Source: Pseudomonas sp. CHM02
GTDB lineage: Bacteria > Pseudomonadota > Gammaproteobacteria > Pseudomonadales > Pseudomonadaceae
Length of the DNA stretch: 64,000 nt
Assembly (NCBI RefSeq): GCF_000612585.1
Contig: NZ_JFCA01000016.1
Location: 54,804 to 118,803 of the forward strand
Direction of reading: 5' to 3'
Shown here: positions 31,412-40,005 of the stretch, piece by piece
How the letters are laid out: every line of letters begins with the position of its first letter
How positions within the stretch are numbered: the stretch's first letter is position 1
Position numbers and translations under genes: made by a program
Notes under the pieces: generated by a model
Told to the model about the DNA's origin: nothing
Database searches by the model: none
What the model saw: the letters and a program-made list of their open reading frames with translations, nothing else

Positions 31412-31455
31412 CTCCCCCACTCCACCGCCCGGGCATGGCCCGGCAAGGACTCCCC

Positions 31456-32013
31456 GTGATCAACTTGTTCTGGCGCATCGTCGCCAAGCTGCTTGCGCGC
31501 CCGGCGGTTGCCGCCTGGCTCATCGCCCGCGCCCAGCGCTCCCCTTACCTGCACATCATGTCCGCCGACGGCGCCGAGATGTACATGGGCCGCTGGTGGC
31601 TGTTCAACCCCTACTCCCGCGACACGCACAAGCCGGCGCTGTGGTGGTGCCCGTGGTCGTTCCGCGTCCACCACATCATGCGGCACGACGAAGACCGGGA
31701 CCTGCACGACCACCCGTGGAACGCCCGCACCATCATCCTGCGCGGCTGGTATGTGGAGCAGCGACTGCTCGATAGCGAAGACCCGGTGTTGTCGGGCATC
31801 AACGTTCCTTTAGGCGCCCAGGCCACCGAGTACATCGATCGGCGCGCCGGCGACACCGCCCGCCTCAACCACGGCGAGTACCACCGCATCGACCAGATAT
31901 CACCAGGCGGCGTCTACACCCTCTTCATCACCAGCAAGTGGCGTGGTGACTGGGGCTTTCTGGTCAACGGCGTGAAGGTGCCATGGCGCACCTACACCGG
32001 CACAGACAATTGA
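31456..32013 (+). CDS. Hypothetical phage protein, cupin-like
   Basis: 185 residues from GTG at 31456, with AAGGA six bases upstream; an ATG at 31435 would add seven residues but has no site. YLHIMSADGAEMYMGRWWLFNPYS, FRVHHIMRHDEDRDLHDHPWNARTIILRGWYVEQ and NHGEYHRIDQISPGGVYTLFITS contain many His and Asp residues in a beta-rich context, consistent with a metal-binding double-stranded beta-helix. Widespread in phages of Pseudomonas and enterics, function unknown. Confidence 0.7.
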   Translation: MINLFWRIVAKLLARPAVAAWLIARAQRSPYLHIMSADGAEMYMGRWWLFNPYSRDTHKPALWWCPWSFRVHHIMRHDEDRDLHDHPWNARTIILRGWYVEQRLLDSEDPVLSGINVPLGAQATEYIDRRAGDTARLNHGEYHRIDQISPGGVYTLFITSKWRGDWGFLVNGVKVPWRTYTGTDN

Positions 32014-32023
32014 GGTTATGAGC

Positions 32024-32356
32024 ATGAGCAAGCCAATTCAAACGGTTGAAGAACTGGATGCGGTGCTGCACTGGCGCGGTAAGCATGCCCAGGCAATCAA
32101 GGAGCGTGACGCCCTGCAACAGCTCCTGACCGCAGCGGATGAGCGGGCGTCTGACCTGTTGATTATGTTGCGAATGGCTTGGGTCGATACCCATGTTACG
32201 GGAGAGGACTGTCGCCGTATCGACGCCGCACTCAAGCCAGCAGAGGATAGAAATGAGCCGAACTGCCTCCTGTGCCTGGACAGGAAGACCGTACCGAGCA
32301 ATCTCTTGGAAGGCCATGTCATGGACTGCCCCGACTGCTGCGGCGAGGAAGGCTGA
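32024..32356 (+). CDS. Hypothetical phage protein with C-terminal zinc motif
   Basis: 110 residues from the ATG at 32024 (GAGG eight bases upstream). First 75 residues are helical, then NCLLCLDRKTVPSNLLEGHVMDCPDCCGEEG with two CxxC pairs, like a small DnaJ-type zinc knuckle. Function unknown. Confidence 0.6.
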   Translation: MSKPIQTVEELDAVLHWRGKHAQAIKERDALQQLLTAADERASDLLIMLRMAWVDTHVTGEDCRRIDAALKPAEDRNEPNCLLCLDRKTVPSNLLEGHVMDCPDCCGEEG

Positions 32357-32357
32357 T

Positions 32358-32417
32358 ATGCACCAACTCCCCGCCTACTGCTGGTGCCTGCTGGCACTGG
32401 CACAACTGATTTGCTGA
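32358..32417 (+). CDS. Possible 19-residue hydrophobic peptide
   Basis: MHQLPAYCWCLLALAQLIC, starting two bases after the previous stop with AGGAAGG upstream and ending nine bases before the next start. One short hydrophobic segment. The tight spacing is suggestive, but a chance frame cannot be excluded. Confidence 0.3.
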   Translation: MHQLPAYCWCLLALAQLIC

Positions 32418-32425
32418 GGTGATTT

Positions 32426-32647
32426 ATGTACTACAACCCGACCCGAAAACAACGAGCTGCCGAGCTTCTAAAGACCGCAACGAAAGGACCGAGCTACAGC
32501 ATGAATTTCAGTGACGCCGGCCTGACAGAAGAACAGAAGATGCTAGTCGAGGCCGAACTTATCGAAAGATACCGGCTATGGAGCTGCTCCTGGATCTTAC
32601 CGAACCTCAAGAGGCTCGTACCTGAGTTGAAGGAGCCGAAGCCATGA
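32426..32647 (+). CDS. Hypothetical small phage protein
   Basis: 73 residues, GAGGTG upstream of the ATG. MYYNPTRKQRAAELLKTATKGPSYSMNFSDAGLTEEQKMLVEAELIERYRLW is helical and basic at its start. Overlaps the next gene by four bases. Function unknown. Confidence 0.6.
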   Translation: MYYNPTRKQRAAELLKTATKGPSYSMNFSDAGLTEEQKMLVEAELIERYRLWSCSWILPNLKRLVPELKEPKP

Positions 32648-33111
32648 CCACCAACCAAACGATTGACGGCGTGCCGCTCAAGATGCTGCAAGACCTCGTA
32701 AACGGTACGCGTAGCGAACACAAGGAAGCGCTGATAGGGATGAGAGAGTTCCTACGCGCCCTGCTGGATGCGCATCCGTGCCCCGTGCAACTCGACGGCT
32801 GTGATGGTTCTTGCGCGACAGCCGCCCAGCCCCAGGGCGAGCCAGTGGCAGTGAGGTTGCCAGCTCGTGACGAATCACTTGGCACAGCTGAGAACGACAT
32901 GTATGCGAATGGGTGGCGGCATGGATGGAACGCATACGAGCATGCCGTGCGCCAGCTTGGCCCGCTCTACGCCGAGCAGCCCGCGCCGGTAGCGGTGGTG
33001 ATGCCTGAGCGCAGAACTTTCGATCCGCTGGACTTTGTCGAGAAACGCGCAAGTGCGGACGGTTGGAACGCCTGCCTCGACGAGCTGAAACGCCTCAACC
33101 CCTATCTGTAA
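32644..33111 (+). CDS. Hypothetical phage protein
   Basis: 155 residues. The middle (AENDMYANGWRHGWNAYEHAVRQLGPLY) and end (ASADGWNACLDELKRLNPYL) contain the 'GWN' helical repeats common to Ea22-like or DUF551-like accessory proteins of phages. The stretch between them is Ala/Pro-rich and probably disordered. Function unknown. Confidence 0.6.
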   Translation: MTTNQTIDGVPLKMLQDLVNGTRSEHKEALIGMREFLRALLDAHPCPVQLDGCDGSCATAAQPQGEPVAVRLPARDESLGTAENDMYANGWRHGWNAYEHAVRQLGPLYAEQPAPVAVVMPERRTFDPLDFVEKRASADGWNACLDELKRLNPYL

Positions 33112-33157
33112 CCACTCCCCCTTCAAAGTCAGCCGCTATAGCGGCAAGGACGAAGTC

Positions 33158-33481
33158 ATGCCTGAAGAAACTGTTTTGATCCAATCGCAGCCAGTTGAGC
33201 GTGACGCACACGGCTACTGGACCCACCCGGCTTGGCCATCAACCGAAGACGAGTTGATCCCATACGCCTGGTTTGACTCGCGCGGTCTGGAAGCGCGCGA
33301 ACTGGCTTTCGAATACGACGCGTCAGAGGAAGTGCAGGCGTCTTGGCTTGCTGAAGGTATCGCCGATTGTGCGGCCTGGCACCCGACCAATCCTCCTGGC
33401 GAAGGCTGGTTCATCTTCTCGATTCACGACACCGACGACGGCCCTATCTGCGTGTGGGTGCGCCAGGCGGTGGCACCGTGA
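33158..33481 (+). CDS. Hypothetical phage protein
   Basis: 107 residues with AAGGA upstream. RDAHGYWTHPAWPSTEDELIPYAWFDSRGLEARELAFEYDASEEVQASW then GWFIFSIHDTDDGPICVWVRQ: an acidic alpha/beta protein of a kind often seen in Pseudomonas phage accessory operons. Its stop overlaps the GTG of the next gene. Confidence 0.6.
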   Translation: MPEETVLIQSQPVERDAHGYWTHPAWPSTEDELIPYAWFDSRGLEARELAFEYDASEEVQASWLAEGIADCAAWHPTNPPGEGWFIFSIHDTDDGPICVWVRQAVAP

Positions 33482-34113
33482 GCCAGATCAAAGAACGCCC
33501 CATCCTGTTCTCGGCGCCGATGGTGCGCGCCATCCTGGAAGGCCGGAAGACGGTCACGCGGCGGGCATTGAAGATTCAGCCCCGCTCGAAAGCCGACATC
33601 GGCAGCTACGGCCTGGGCCAGCCATTCATTCGACACCCGGATGTTACGAAGCCCAACCCGGAGTGCCCCCATGGACGACCCGGTGACCGGCTTTGGGTGC
33701 GCGAGACCTGCCTTATCAATGACTTCCGCGACGGAGGCGTGCCCGAGGCAGAGCGAGCGGATTGCCAAATCATCTACCGGGCCGATGGAACACCGGACTG
33801 GGAGGGAGAAGAGGAACTGATCCGGTGGCGACCAAGCATTCACATGCCGCGCTGGGCCAGCCGCATCCTGCTGGAGATCACCGACGTGCGCGTCGAGCGA
33901 TTGCAGGACATCAGCGAAGAGCAGGCCAAGGCGGAAGGCGTGCGTCTGTACACCGATCATGCCGAACTGGGTGACTGGTGGCACGTCGAGGGGATCGAGA
34001 CATACAGCGCTGATCCGCGCAAATCGTTCGAACTGCTGTGGTCATCCGTCGGCGGCGACTGGCAAGCCAACCCGTGGGTCTGGGTGGTCGAGTTCAAGCG
34101 GGTGACGCCATGA
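33478..34113 (+). CDS. ASCH/PUA-like phage protein
   Basis: 211 residues from GTG at 33478, overlapping the previous stop (GTGA). RPILFSAPMVRAILEGRKTVTRRALK is the ASCH-type entry motif, followed by GDRLWVRETC and IHMPRWASRILLEITDVRVERLQDISEEQAKAEGV, typical of a PUA-like fold. Such proteins occur in very many phages (sometimes called morphogenetic protein) and are thought to bind RNA or modified nucleotides. No experimental function known to me. Confidence 0.75.
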   Translation: MSQIKERPILFSAPMVRAILEGRKTVTRRALKIQPRSKADIGSYGLGQPFIRHPDVTKPNPECPHGRPGDRLWVRETCLINDFRDGGVPEAERADCQIIYRADGTPDWEGEEELIRWRPSIHMPRWASRILLEITDVRVERLQDISEEQAKAEGVRLYTDHAELGDWWHVEGIETYSADPRKSFELLWSSVGGDWQANPWVWVVEFKRVTP

Positions 34114-34166
34114 TCGCCACCCTCTGGTTCGCCTACGTGTTCATCTACCGAGGGCCCAGGCCATGA
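34110..34166 (+). CDS. Possible 18-residue peptide
   Basis: MIATLWFAYVFIYRGPRP starts inside the stop of the previous gene and ends inside the start of the next (ATGA both times). The arrangement suggests translation at least as a coupling device. Hydrophobic, so it may touch the membrane. Confidence 0.4.
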   Translation: MIATLWFAYVFIYRGPRP

Positions 34167-34498
34167 CCGAGCAAAACATCAAAGAATTTTACTCTACCGA
34201 GCAAGCTTCTCAGCATGCCGCCGAGTGGTGCAAGCGCCATCCCGCATGGCGCCGCATCTGTGATATCCCCGATCACTCTGTGTTTTATAAAACCTACGAT
34301 GAGATTCCGAAACGCGAACGCGCCTACTGGGAAAAGAACGGTGGCGAAGAATGCTGGCGGGAATTCGGTACCGCTGAAAGCAAGGTGCCTACGGGGTTCA
34401 TCACCGGCAAGGGCGAGTTCTTCGACCACGTTCTCAAGGTCCCTCTCCATCACAACCTGATGATGGTTTTCCGCGTGGGCAAAAGCTGGAAACCGTAA
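34163..34498 (+). CDS. Hypothetical phage protein
   Basis: 111 residues. HAAEWCKRHPAWRRICDIPDHSVFYKTYDEIPKRERAYWEKNGGEECWREF, then a beta-like end (PTGFITGKGEFFDHVLKVPLHHNLMMVFRVG). Rich in Trp and charged residues. No family recognised. Confidence 0.6.
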   Translation: MTEQNIKEFYSTEQASQHAAEWCKRHPAWRRICDIPDHSVFYKTYDEIPKRERAYWEKNGGEECWREFGTAESKVPTGFITGKGEFFDHVLKVPLHHNLMMVFRVGKSWKP

Positions 34499-34562
34499 TC
34501 CTTTAGCCCCAACCCCAATCCCCCTACATGCCTGCCGGTGAGCGGCGGGCGGAGCTATGCAC

Positions 34563-35213
34563 ATGCCAAACCATATCACCAACAAACTCGACGCCCCGAA
34601 AGAAGTCCTCGCCTCCCTTCTGAATGCCGAAGGCAAGATCGACTTCAACACCCTGATCCCCTTCCTAGGTAAGTTTGATTGGTGCGGGATCGACGGCCTG
34701 GCCGAGACCTGCGCAGAAGCAATCACCGGAACCCCGCTGAATGATCATCCTCTAGTCGCCTCGCTGCAGCATGACAGCAGGAGCAGAGCCAGCATCTCAG
34801 GGTGCAGCGACGAGCAATTCGAACAGTTCGTGCAGATGCTGCGAAACAAGCGTGCTACTGGGCACTTTCACACTCTGGATTTCGCCCGCGATAAGTGGGG
34901 CACCAAATGGAACGCCTATAGCCAGCTGGTTGATTTAGATCAGGGCGCTTTCCAATTTGATACAGCGTGGTCATGTCCCGAACCAGTAATCAAGGCGCTC
35001 TCCGGCCTTCATCCAGAAGCCGAAATAACGCTACGGTTCGCCGATGAAGACATCGGTAGCAACTGCGGAACCCTGATTTTCAAAGCCGGCGAGATCATCA
35101 AGTCGGACGTCGCGCCCAGCTGGAACCAGATGAGCCAAGCAGAGCGGGACAAATGGAAAGCTTTCGCGCTCGATCTGACAGGGCGTACCGCTGACGACGA
35201 AGACGACGAATAA
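34563..35213 (+). CDS. YubB/Api92-like ferredoxin-fold phage protein
   Basis: 216 residues from the ATG at 34563 (GGAG eight bases upstream; the ATG at 34557 is too close). MPNHITNKLDA at the start and DKWGTKWNAYSQLV, AFQFDTAWSCPEPVIKALSGLHPEAEITLRFADEDIGSNCG are diagnostic of the DUF1281/YubB ferredoxin-like family found on plasmids, phages and APSE (Api92). The molecular role is unknown. Confidence 0.85.
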   Translation: MPNHITNKLDAPKEVLASLLNAEGKIDFNTLIPFLGKFDWCGIDGLAETCAEAITGTPLNDHPLVASLQHDSRSRASISGCSDEQFEQFVQMLRNKRATGHFHTLDFARDKWGTKWNAYSQLVDLDQGAFQFDTAWSCPEPVIKALSGLHPEAEITLRFADEDIGSNCGTLIFKAGEIIKSDVAPSWNQMSQAERDKWKAFALDLTGRTADDEDDE

Positions 35214-35296
35214 ACCACCTTCTGCCGCCCAGCGCGGCAAGGACACCCCATTAACATCAATGAAGCGTGGCCCGAAATGGGCTGCGGGAGGTAGCT

Positions 35297-35509
35297 ATGG
35301 ACGGAATTCACTTCCTGTCGCACGAAGACGTCTGCACGCTCACCGGCGCCAGAACCAAAGCCGGCCAGTTGCAGGTACTGAAGAAAAACGGAATTCGCCA
35401 CACCATCAAGCGCAGTGGATGGCCATGCGTCATCGCTTCCGCTCTCACTGGCGAGGCGGTTGCCGTATCAGCAGAGAAGCCAAAATGGCAGCCGCGGCTG
35501 GTGAGTTAA
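35297..35509 (+). CDS. DUF4224 protein, likely excisionase
   Basis: 70 residues from the ATG at 35297 (GGGAGG upstream). GIHFLSHEDVCTLTGARTKAGQLQVLKKNGIRHTIKRSGWPCVI is the DUF4224 signature, a small winged-helix-like protein always found just before a tyrosine integrase. It ends directly at the integrase start codon. Role as a recombination directionality factor is inferred from place and size. Confidence 0.8.
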   Translation: MDGIHFLSHEDVCTLTGARTKAGQLQVLKKNGIRHTIKRSGWPCVIASALTGEAVAVSAEKPKWQPRLVS

Positions 35510-36544
35510 ATGGGAAGGAAGCCAACCAACCCTGACAGCGTTACACGCCTCAGGAAGCGCAAGCAGCGCAGCGGGACCATCTATTACTACTACGACATCG
35601 GCGGATCTCCAAGGAAGGAAATCGCCCTGGGCAGTGACTACGGACTGGCGATTGTCGAATACGCGAAGCTGGAAAAGAGTCGAGCCTCATCTGCCATGGT
35701 GCAGGCAGTGCTGACGTTCGCCTATGTCGCAAACATCTACATGGACGAGGTGGTGCCCACTAAGAGCCCGGCAACACAGAAGGACAATGCGCGGGAGCTT
35801 AAGCAACTCCTGAAGTTCTTCGATGATCCACCAGCGCCTTTAGAGGCGATTGAGCCGCAACATGTCGTTCAATATCTCCGTCAGCGCGGCAAGACAGCGC
35901 CAGTGCGCGCCAACCGAGAAAAGGCATTGCTCAGCGCGATCTGGAACTTTGCCCGAAGCAGTGGCTATACGGCCCTGGCCAACCCGTGCGCCGGCGTCAA
36001 GGGACATAAGGAAGCTGGGCGTGACCAGTACATTGAGGACGAGATGTTCGCCCTCGTCTACGAGCACGCCGAACAACCGTTGCGGGATGCCCTAGACCTG
36101 TTCTACCTGACCGGGCAGAGGATCGCCGACACCCTAAAAATGGATGAGCGTGACATCCGCGAGAACCGGCTGGCCGTCATGCAGGGTAAAACCAATGTGA
36201 AAAGGAGGATTGAAATTACTGGGCAGTTGAAGGTCGTGATTGATCGAATCCTGGCCAGAAAGGCCGGACACAAGATCCGAACAAGCAGGCTCATTGTTAT
36301 GGACAACGGTCAGCCAATGACCAGCAGCATGTTGCGCGGGAGGTTTGACGCGGCCAGAGAAGCGGCGGGTGTTGAGAAGGGAGATTTTCAGATGCGCGAT
36401 CTACGCGCTAAGGCGGGTACTGACAAAGCGGAATCGAGTGGTGACATTCTCCAGGCGCGCGACCAACTTGGGCACACCACGGTTGTCATGACCGAGAACT
36501 ACATCAGGAAAAGGATCGGCAAAAAGGTCACGCCGACCAAGTGA
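35510..36544 (+). CDS. int: Tyrosine integrase
   Basis: 344 residues. N-terminal arm-binding region 1-60, SAM-like core-binding domain 65-165, catalytic domain 170-335. Catalytic residues seen: Arg204 (TGQRIADTL), Lys227 (QGKTNV), Arg299 (MRDLRAKAGT), His322 (LGHTT) and Tyr331 (TENYIRKR). The position normally occupied by His in HxLR is Arg296, a variation shared with some Pseudomonas and Burkholderia integrases. It acts on tRNA-Leu; the gene points at attR 117 bases away. ATG follows the DUF4224 stop without a gap. Confidence 0.95.
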   Translation: MGRKPTNPDSVTRLRKRKQRSGTIYYYYDIGGSPRKEIALGSDYGLAIVEYAKLEKSRASSAMVQAVLTFAYVANIYMDEVVPTKSPATQKDNARELKQLLKFFDDPPAPLEAIEPQHVVQYLRQRGKTAPVRANREKALLSAIWNFARSSGYTALANPCAGVKGHKEAGRDQYIEDEMFALVYEHAEQPLRDALDLFYLTGQRIADTLKMDERDIRENRLAVMQGKTNVKRRIEITGQLKVVIDRILARKAGHKIRTSRLIVMDNGQPMTSSMLRGRFDAAREAAGVEKGDFQMRDLRAKAGTDKAESSGDILQARDQLGHTTVVMTENYIRKRIGKKVTPTK

Positions 36545-36546
36545 TT

Positions 36547-36623
36547 TCTGCACCGCAATCATTTTTACCCCCTTTAAAACAAAGGGCTGCAAGGGAGGCA
36601 ATGTCCGTGCATAGCGGTGCAGA
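36547..36623. repeat. Inverted repeat between int and attR, possible integrase arm sites
   Basis: TCTGCACCGC (36547-36556) and GCGGTGCAGA (36614-36623) are exact 10-bp inverted copies, 57 bases apart, in the gap between integrase and attachment site. Arm-type binding sites of tyrosine integrases lie in such positions. The rest of the gap (36557-36660) has no gene. Confidence 0.5.
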
Positions 36624-36660
36624 ACAATCGCTAAACTATTGATTTAACGTAAATACTTTG

Positions 36661-36719
36661 CGGACTTAAAATCCCCCGCTCGTAAGGGCGTCCCGGTTCG
36701 ATTCCGGGTTCGGGCACCA
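36661..36719 (+). repeat. attR: 3' part of tRNA-Leu(TAA)
   Basis: Starts in the anticodon arm (GGACTTAAAATCC, loop CTTAAAA giving anticodon TAA), continues through the long variable arm of a leucine tRNA and the T-arm (CCCGGTTCGATTCCGGG), and ends with the acceptor strand and CCA at 36719. The 5' half is absent, so this is the leftover copy made by integration and not a working gene. Confidence 0.9.
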
Positions 36720-36761
36720 TCTCTCGGTTTCAAGACCTCCCAGGACGTCTTTGGAACCTAC

Positions 36762-36792
36762 AAAAAAACCTGCATTGCGCAGGTTTTTTTGT
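36762..36792. terminator. Bidirectional terminator
   Basis: AAAAAAACCTGC-ATTGC-GCAGGTTTTTTT: stem AACCTGC/GCAGGTT with A-tract and T-tract on either side. It serves the tRNA on the plus strand and the RND pump operon on the minus strand. Confidence 0.85.
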
Positions 36793-36806
36793 GCTCGGAA
36801 TCTTTG

Positions 36807-39800
36807 TCAGTGTGTTCCCAGCTCGCTGCCGGGTGAGTTGCTCGATGCCCCGGCGTGATGCCGCAACGCACGATTGCCGGTCAAGCCGCGCATCAGCACA
36901 TAGAACACCGGCGTCAGGAACAGGCCGAAAAAGGTCACCCCGAGCATGCCCGAAAACACGGTAACCCCCATCACCCGTCGCACCTCGGAGCCGGCCCCGC
37001 TGGAATACACCAGCGGCAGTACGCCCATGATGAACGCCATCGAGGTCATCAGGATCGGTCGCAGGCGCAAGCGACTGGCCTCGATCGCCGCCTGGATCGG
37101 TGAACGGCCTTCGAACTCCAGTGTGCGGGCGAACTCGACGATCAGGATGGCATTCTTGGCCGACAGCCCCACCAACACCATCAGGCCGATCTGGGTGAAG
37201 ATGTTGTTGTCGCCCGAGGTCAGCCACACCCCCGACATCGCGGCCAGAAGCGCCATGGGTACGATCAGGATGATTGCCAAGGGCAGTGTCAGGCTTTCAT
37301 ACAACGCCGCCAGCACCAGGAACACCAGTAATACGGCCAGCAGAAACACCCACTGGCCGGAACTGCCGGCGAGGATTTCCTGATACACCAGGTCAGTCCA
37401 TTCAAACCCGATACCCGGCGGCAGCGTGCTCGCCGCCACCCGTTCCACCGCCGCCCGCGCCTGGCCACTGGAGAACCCTGGACGCGCCGCGCCGCTGACA
37501 TCCGCCGCTGGAAAACCGTTATAGCGCATGGCCCTTTCCGGGCCGAACCCGGGCTTCACCGTGATCAGCGCGGACAGCGGCACCATCACCCCGTTGCCAG
37601 CCTTGACCCGCAGCTCGCCGATATCTTCGGCATGCGCGCGAAAAGGCGCATCGGCTTGCGCACGCACGCTGTAGGTACGACCGAAGCGCGTGAAGTCATT
37701 CACGTAGAGGCTGCCCATATAGATCTGCAGGGTACTGAACACGTCAGACACCTCAACCCCCAGCTGGCGCGCCTTGGTCCTGTCGATGTTGGCCTGCAGC
37801 TGCGGCACGTTGACCTGGAAGCTGGAAAACAATCCGGTCAGCTCGGGCGCCTGGCTGGCCGCGGCAATAAAGCGCTTGGTCGCCGCGTCCAGCGCCGGAT
37901 AACCCAGGGATGCCAGGTCCTCCAGTTGCAGGCGGAAGCCACCCGTGGTGCCCAGGCCGCGCACGGGAGGCGGCGAGAAGATCACAATACGTGCGTCCTG
38001 GATCTGCACGAACTGCCGGTTCAACTGCGCGGCAATGCTGGCAGCACTGTGCTCGGGCCCGACGCGCTGATCGAATGGCTTGAGATTGAGAAAGGCGATC
38101 CCGGCATTCGAGCTGTTGGTGAAACCGTTGATGGACATGCCCGGAAACGCTAGCGACGCACGGACATCCGGGTTGGCCAGGCCGATCTCGCTGACTTGGC
38201 GCACGATCTTTTCCGTGCGATCCAGGGTCGCGCCATCCGGCAGTTGAATCACTGCCAGCAGGTAGGTGCGATCTTGCGCCGGCACGAACCCGCTGGGCAC
38301 TTCCTTGAACAGCCACACGGCACCGGCCGTGAGCAGAATATACAGGCCCAGCATCCAGCCCTTATGGCTGAGGGCCTTGCGCACGCCGGTGCCGTAACCC
38401 TGGGAACCACGGGCGAATACCCTGTTGAACCGTGCAAAAAAACCACCCAGCAGCCGCTCCATGGCACGGGTCAGCCAGTCCTTGGGAGCGTCGTGGGGCT
38501 TGAGTAGCAAGGCCGCCAGCGCAGGCGACAGGGTCAGCGAGTTGAACGCCGAAATCACCGTGGAAATGGCAATGGTCAAGGCGAACTGCCGGTAGAACTG
38601 CCCCGTCAGCCCGCTGCTGAACGCCAGCGGCACGAACACGGCCGAGAGTACCAGCGCGATCGCGATGATCGGCACCGACACTTCGCGCATCGCCTGATAA
38701 CTGGCCTCCAGCGGGCTCAGGCCGGCCTCGATGTTTCGCTCGACGTTTTCCACCACCACAATCGCGTCGTCGACCACAATGCCGATCGCCAACACCAGGC
38801 CGAACAGCGTCAGGGTGTTGATCGAAAAACCGAACACCTGCATCACCGCGAACGTGCCGATCACCGATACCGGCACAGCCAACAACGGGATGATCGACGC
38901 CCGCCAGGTTTGCAGGAACAGAATCACCACCAGCACCACCAGCGCGATGGCCTCCAGCAAGGTCTGGACCACCGCGTGGATGGAAGCGCTGACAAACTGG
39001 GTAGGGTCGAACACGATGCGGTAATCAACGCCCTCGGGCATCTCTTTCTTCAATTGAAGCATCAGTGCGCGAACATCGTTGCCGATATTGACGGTGTTCG
39101 AACCCGGCGCCTGCAATACGAACAAGGCCGCCGCCGGCTGGTTGTCGAGCAAGGCCCGAGCAGCGTATTCGGCGGTGCCCAATTCGACCCGCGCCACATC
39201 GCGCAAACGCGTGACCGCGCCGTCCGCCCCACTGCGCACGACGATGTCGCCAAACTCTTCTTCGCTCTGCAGGCGGCCCTGCACACTGATGGACATCTGC
39301 GTGTCGATATCCAGCCCGTTCGGGGACCCGCCGACAATCCCCGCGGCGGCCTGGAAGTTTTCCCGGCGGATCGCCGTGACTACGTCGCTGGCCGCCAAGC
39401 CACGTTCGGCGAGCTTCTGCGGGTCGAGCCAGATGCGCATCGAGTACTCGCCGGCACCGCGCACCTGTACCGTGCCGACGCCCTCGATGCGTGCCAGGCG
39501 ATCGCGGATATGCAGGTAGGCGTAATTGTGCAGATAGGCCATGTCATAGCGCCCATCGGGGGAATACAGGTGCACCACCAAGGTCAGGTCGGGGGTGCTC
39601 TTGACGGTGGTGACGCCCAGGCGCTGCACGTCGTCGGGCAGGCGCGACTCGGCCTGGGAGACGCGATTCTGCACCAGTTGCTGCGCCAGGTTCGGGTCCA
39701 TGCCCAGCTTGAAAGTGACCGTCAGTGTCAGCAGCCCATCGGTAGTGGTCTGGCTGCTCATGTAGAGCATGTCCTCGACCCCGTTGATCGACTCTTCCAG

Positions 39801-39998
39801 TGGCGTGGCCACCGTGTCGGCGATCACCTGCGGGCTGGCACCCGGAAAGCGCGCCGTGACCACCACCGTGGGCGGCACCACTTCGGGGTATTCGGACACC
39901 GGCAGGTTGGGTATGGCGATCAACCCGGCGACCAGGATCAGCACCGAAAGCACACAGGCAAAGATCGGCCGGTCGATAAAGAATTTGGAGAAGTCCAT
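36807..39998 (-). CDS. RND multidrug efflux permease, MexF-like
   Basis: 1063 residues from the ATG at 39998 (MDFSKFFIDRPIFACVL); a longer frame upstream is not coding. Two repeats of six membrane helices with large periplasmic loops, and VVDDAIVVVENVERNIE in helix 4 with the paired aspartates of the proton relay. The wording of the first 250 residues (SEYPEVVPPTVVVTARFPGASPQVI, GTVQVRGAGEYSMRIWLDPQKLA) is close to MexF. It pumps hydrophobic toxic compounds from periplasm or membrane with the adaptor encoded eight bases upstream. Substrates unknown. Confidence 0.92.
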   Translation of the reverse strand: MDFSKFFIDRPIFACVLSVLILVAGLIAIPNLPVSEYPEVVPPTVVVTARFPGASPQVIADTVATPLEESINGVEDMLYMSSQTTTDGLLTLTVTFKLGMDPNLAQQLVQNRVSQAESRLPDDVQRLGVTTVKSTPDLTLVVHLYSPDGRYDMAYLHNYAYLHIRDRLARIEGVGTVQVRGAGEYSMRIWLDPQKLAERGLAASDVVTAIRRENFQAAAGIVGGSPNGLDIDTQMSISVQGRLQSEEEFGDIVVRSGADGAVTRLRDVARVELGTAEYAARALLDNQPAAALFVLQAPGSNTVNIGNDVRALMLQLKKEMPEGVDYRIVFDPTQFVSASIHAVVQTLLEAIALVVLVVILFLQTWRASIIPLLAVPVSVIGTFAVMQVFGFSINTLTLFGLVLAIGIVVDDAIVVVENVERNIEAGLSPLEASYQAMREVSVPIIAIALVLSAVFVPLAFSSGLTGQFYRQFALTIAISTVISAFNSLTLSPALAALLLKPHDAPKDWLTRAMERLLGGFFARFNRVFARGSQGYGTGVRKALSHKGWMLGLYILLTAGAVWLFKEVPSGFVPAQDRTYLLAVIQLPDGATLDRTEKIVRQVSEIGLANPDVRASLAFPGMSINGFTNSSNAGIAFLNLKPFDQRVGPEHSAASIAAQLNRQFVQIQDARIVIFSPPPVRGLGTTGGFRLQLEDLASLGYPALDAATKRFIAAASQAPELTGLFSSFQVNVPQLQANIDRTKARQLGVEVSDVFSTLQIYMGSLYVNDFTRFGRTYSVRAQADAPFRAHAEDIGELRVKAGNGVMVPLSALITVKPGFGPERAMRYNGFPAADVSGAARPGFSSGQARAAVERVAASTLPPGIGFEWTDLVYQEILAGSSGQWVFLLAVLLVFLVLAALYESLTLPLAIILIVPMALLAAMSGVWLTSGDNNIFTQIGLMVLVGLSAKNAILIVEFARTLEFEGRSPIQAAIEASRLRLRPILMTSMAFIMGVLPLVYSSGAGSEVRRVMGVTVFSGMLGVTFFGLFLTPVFYVLMRGLTGNRALRHHAGASSNSPGSELGTH

Positions 39999-40005
39999 GG
40001 GGCGA

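Larger units (their letters stand above)
1..36719. mobile_element. Lambda-like prophage (left end outside window)
   Basis: The stretch carries terminase, portal, capsid, replication, recombination, CI/Cro and integrase genes in a lambdoid layout, and ends at a partial tRNA-Leu copy. Because the tRNA fragment is the 3' part read on the plus strand, the intact tRNA gene and left attachment site should lie left of base 1, beyond the tail genes, which are also missing here. No structural gene in the window is visibly broken, so the prophage may be functional; this cannot be settled without the missing left end. Confidence 0.95.

Noticed and set aside
32678..33052. 124-residue minus-strand frame opposite to an accessory phage gene
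   Set aside because: Arg/Ala-rich antisense frame with no ribosome site or domain.
36661..36719. Functional tRNA gene
   Set aside because: The 5' acceptor strand and D-arm are missing; the upstream sequence is phage DNA.
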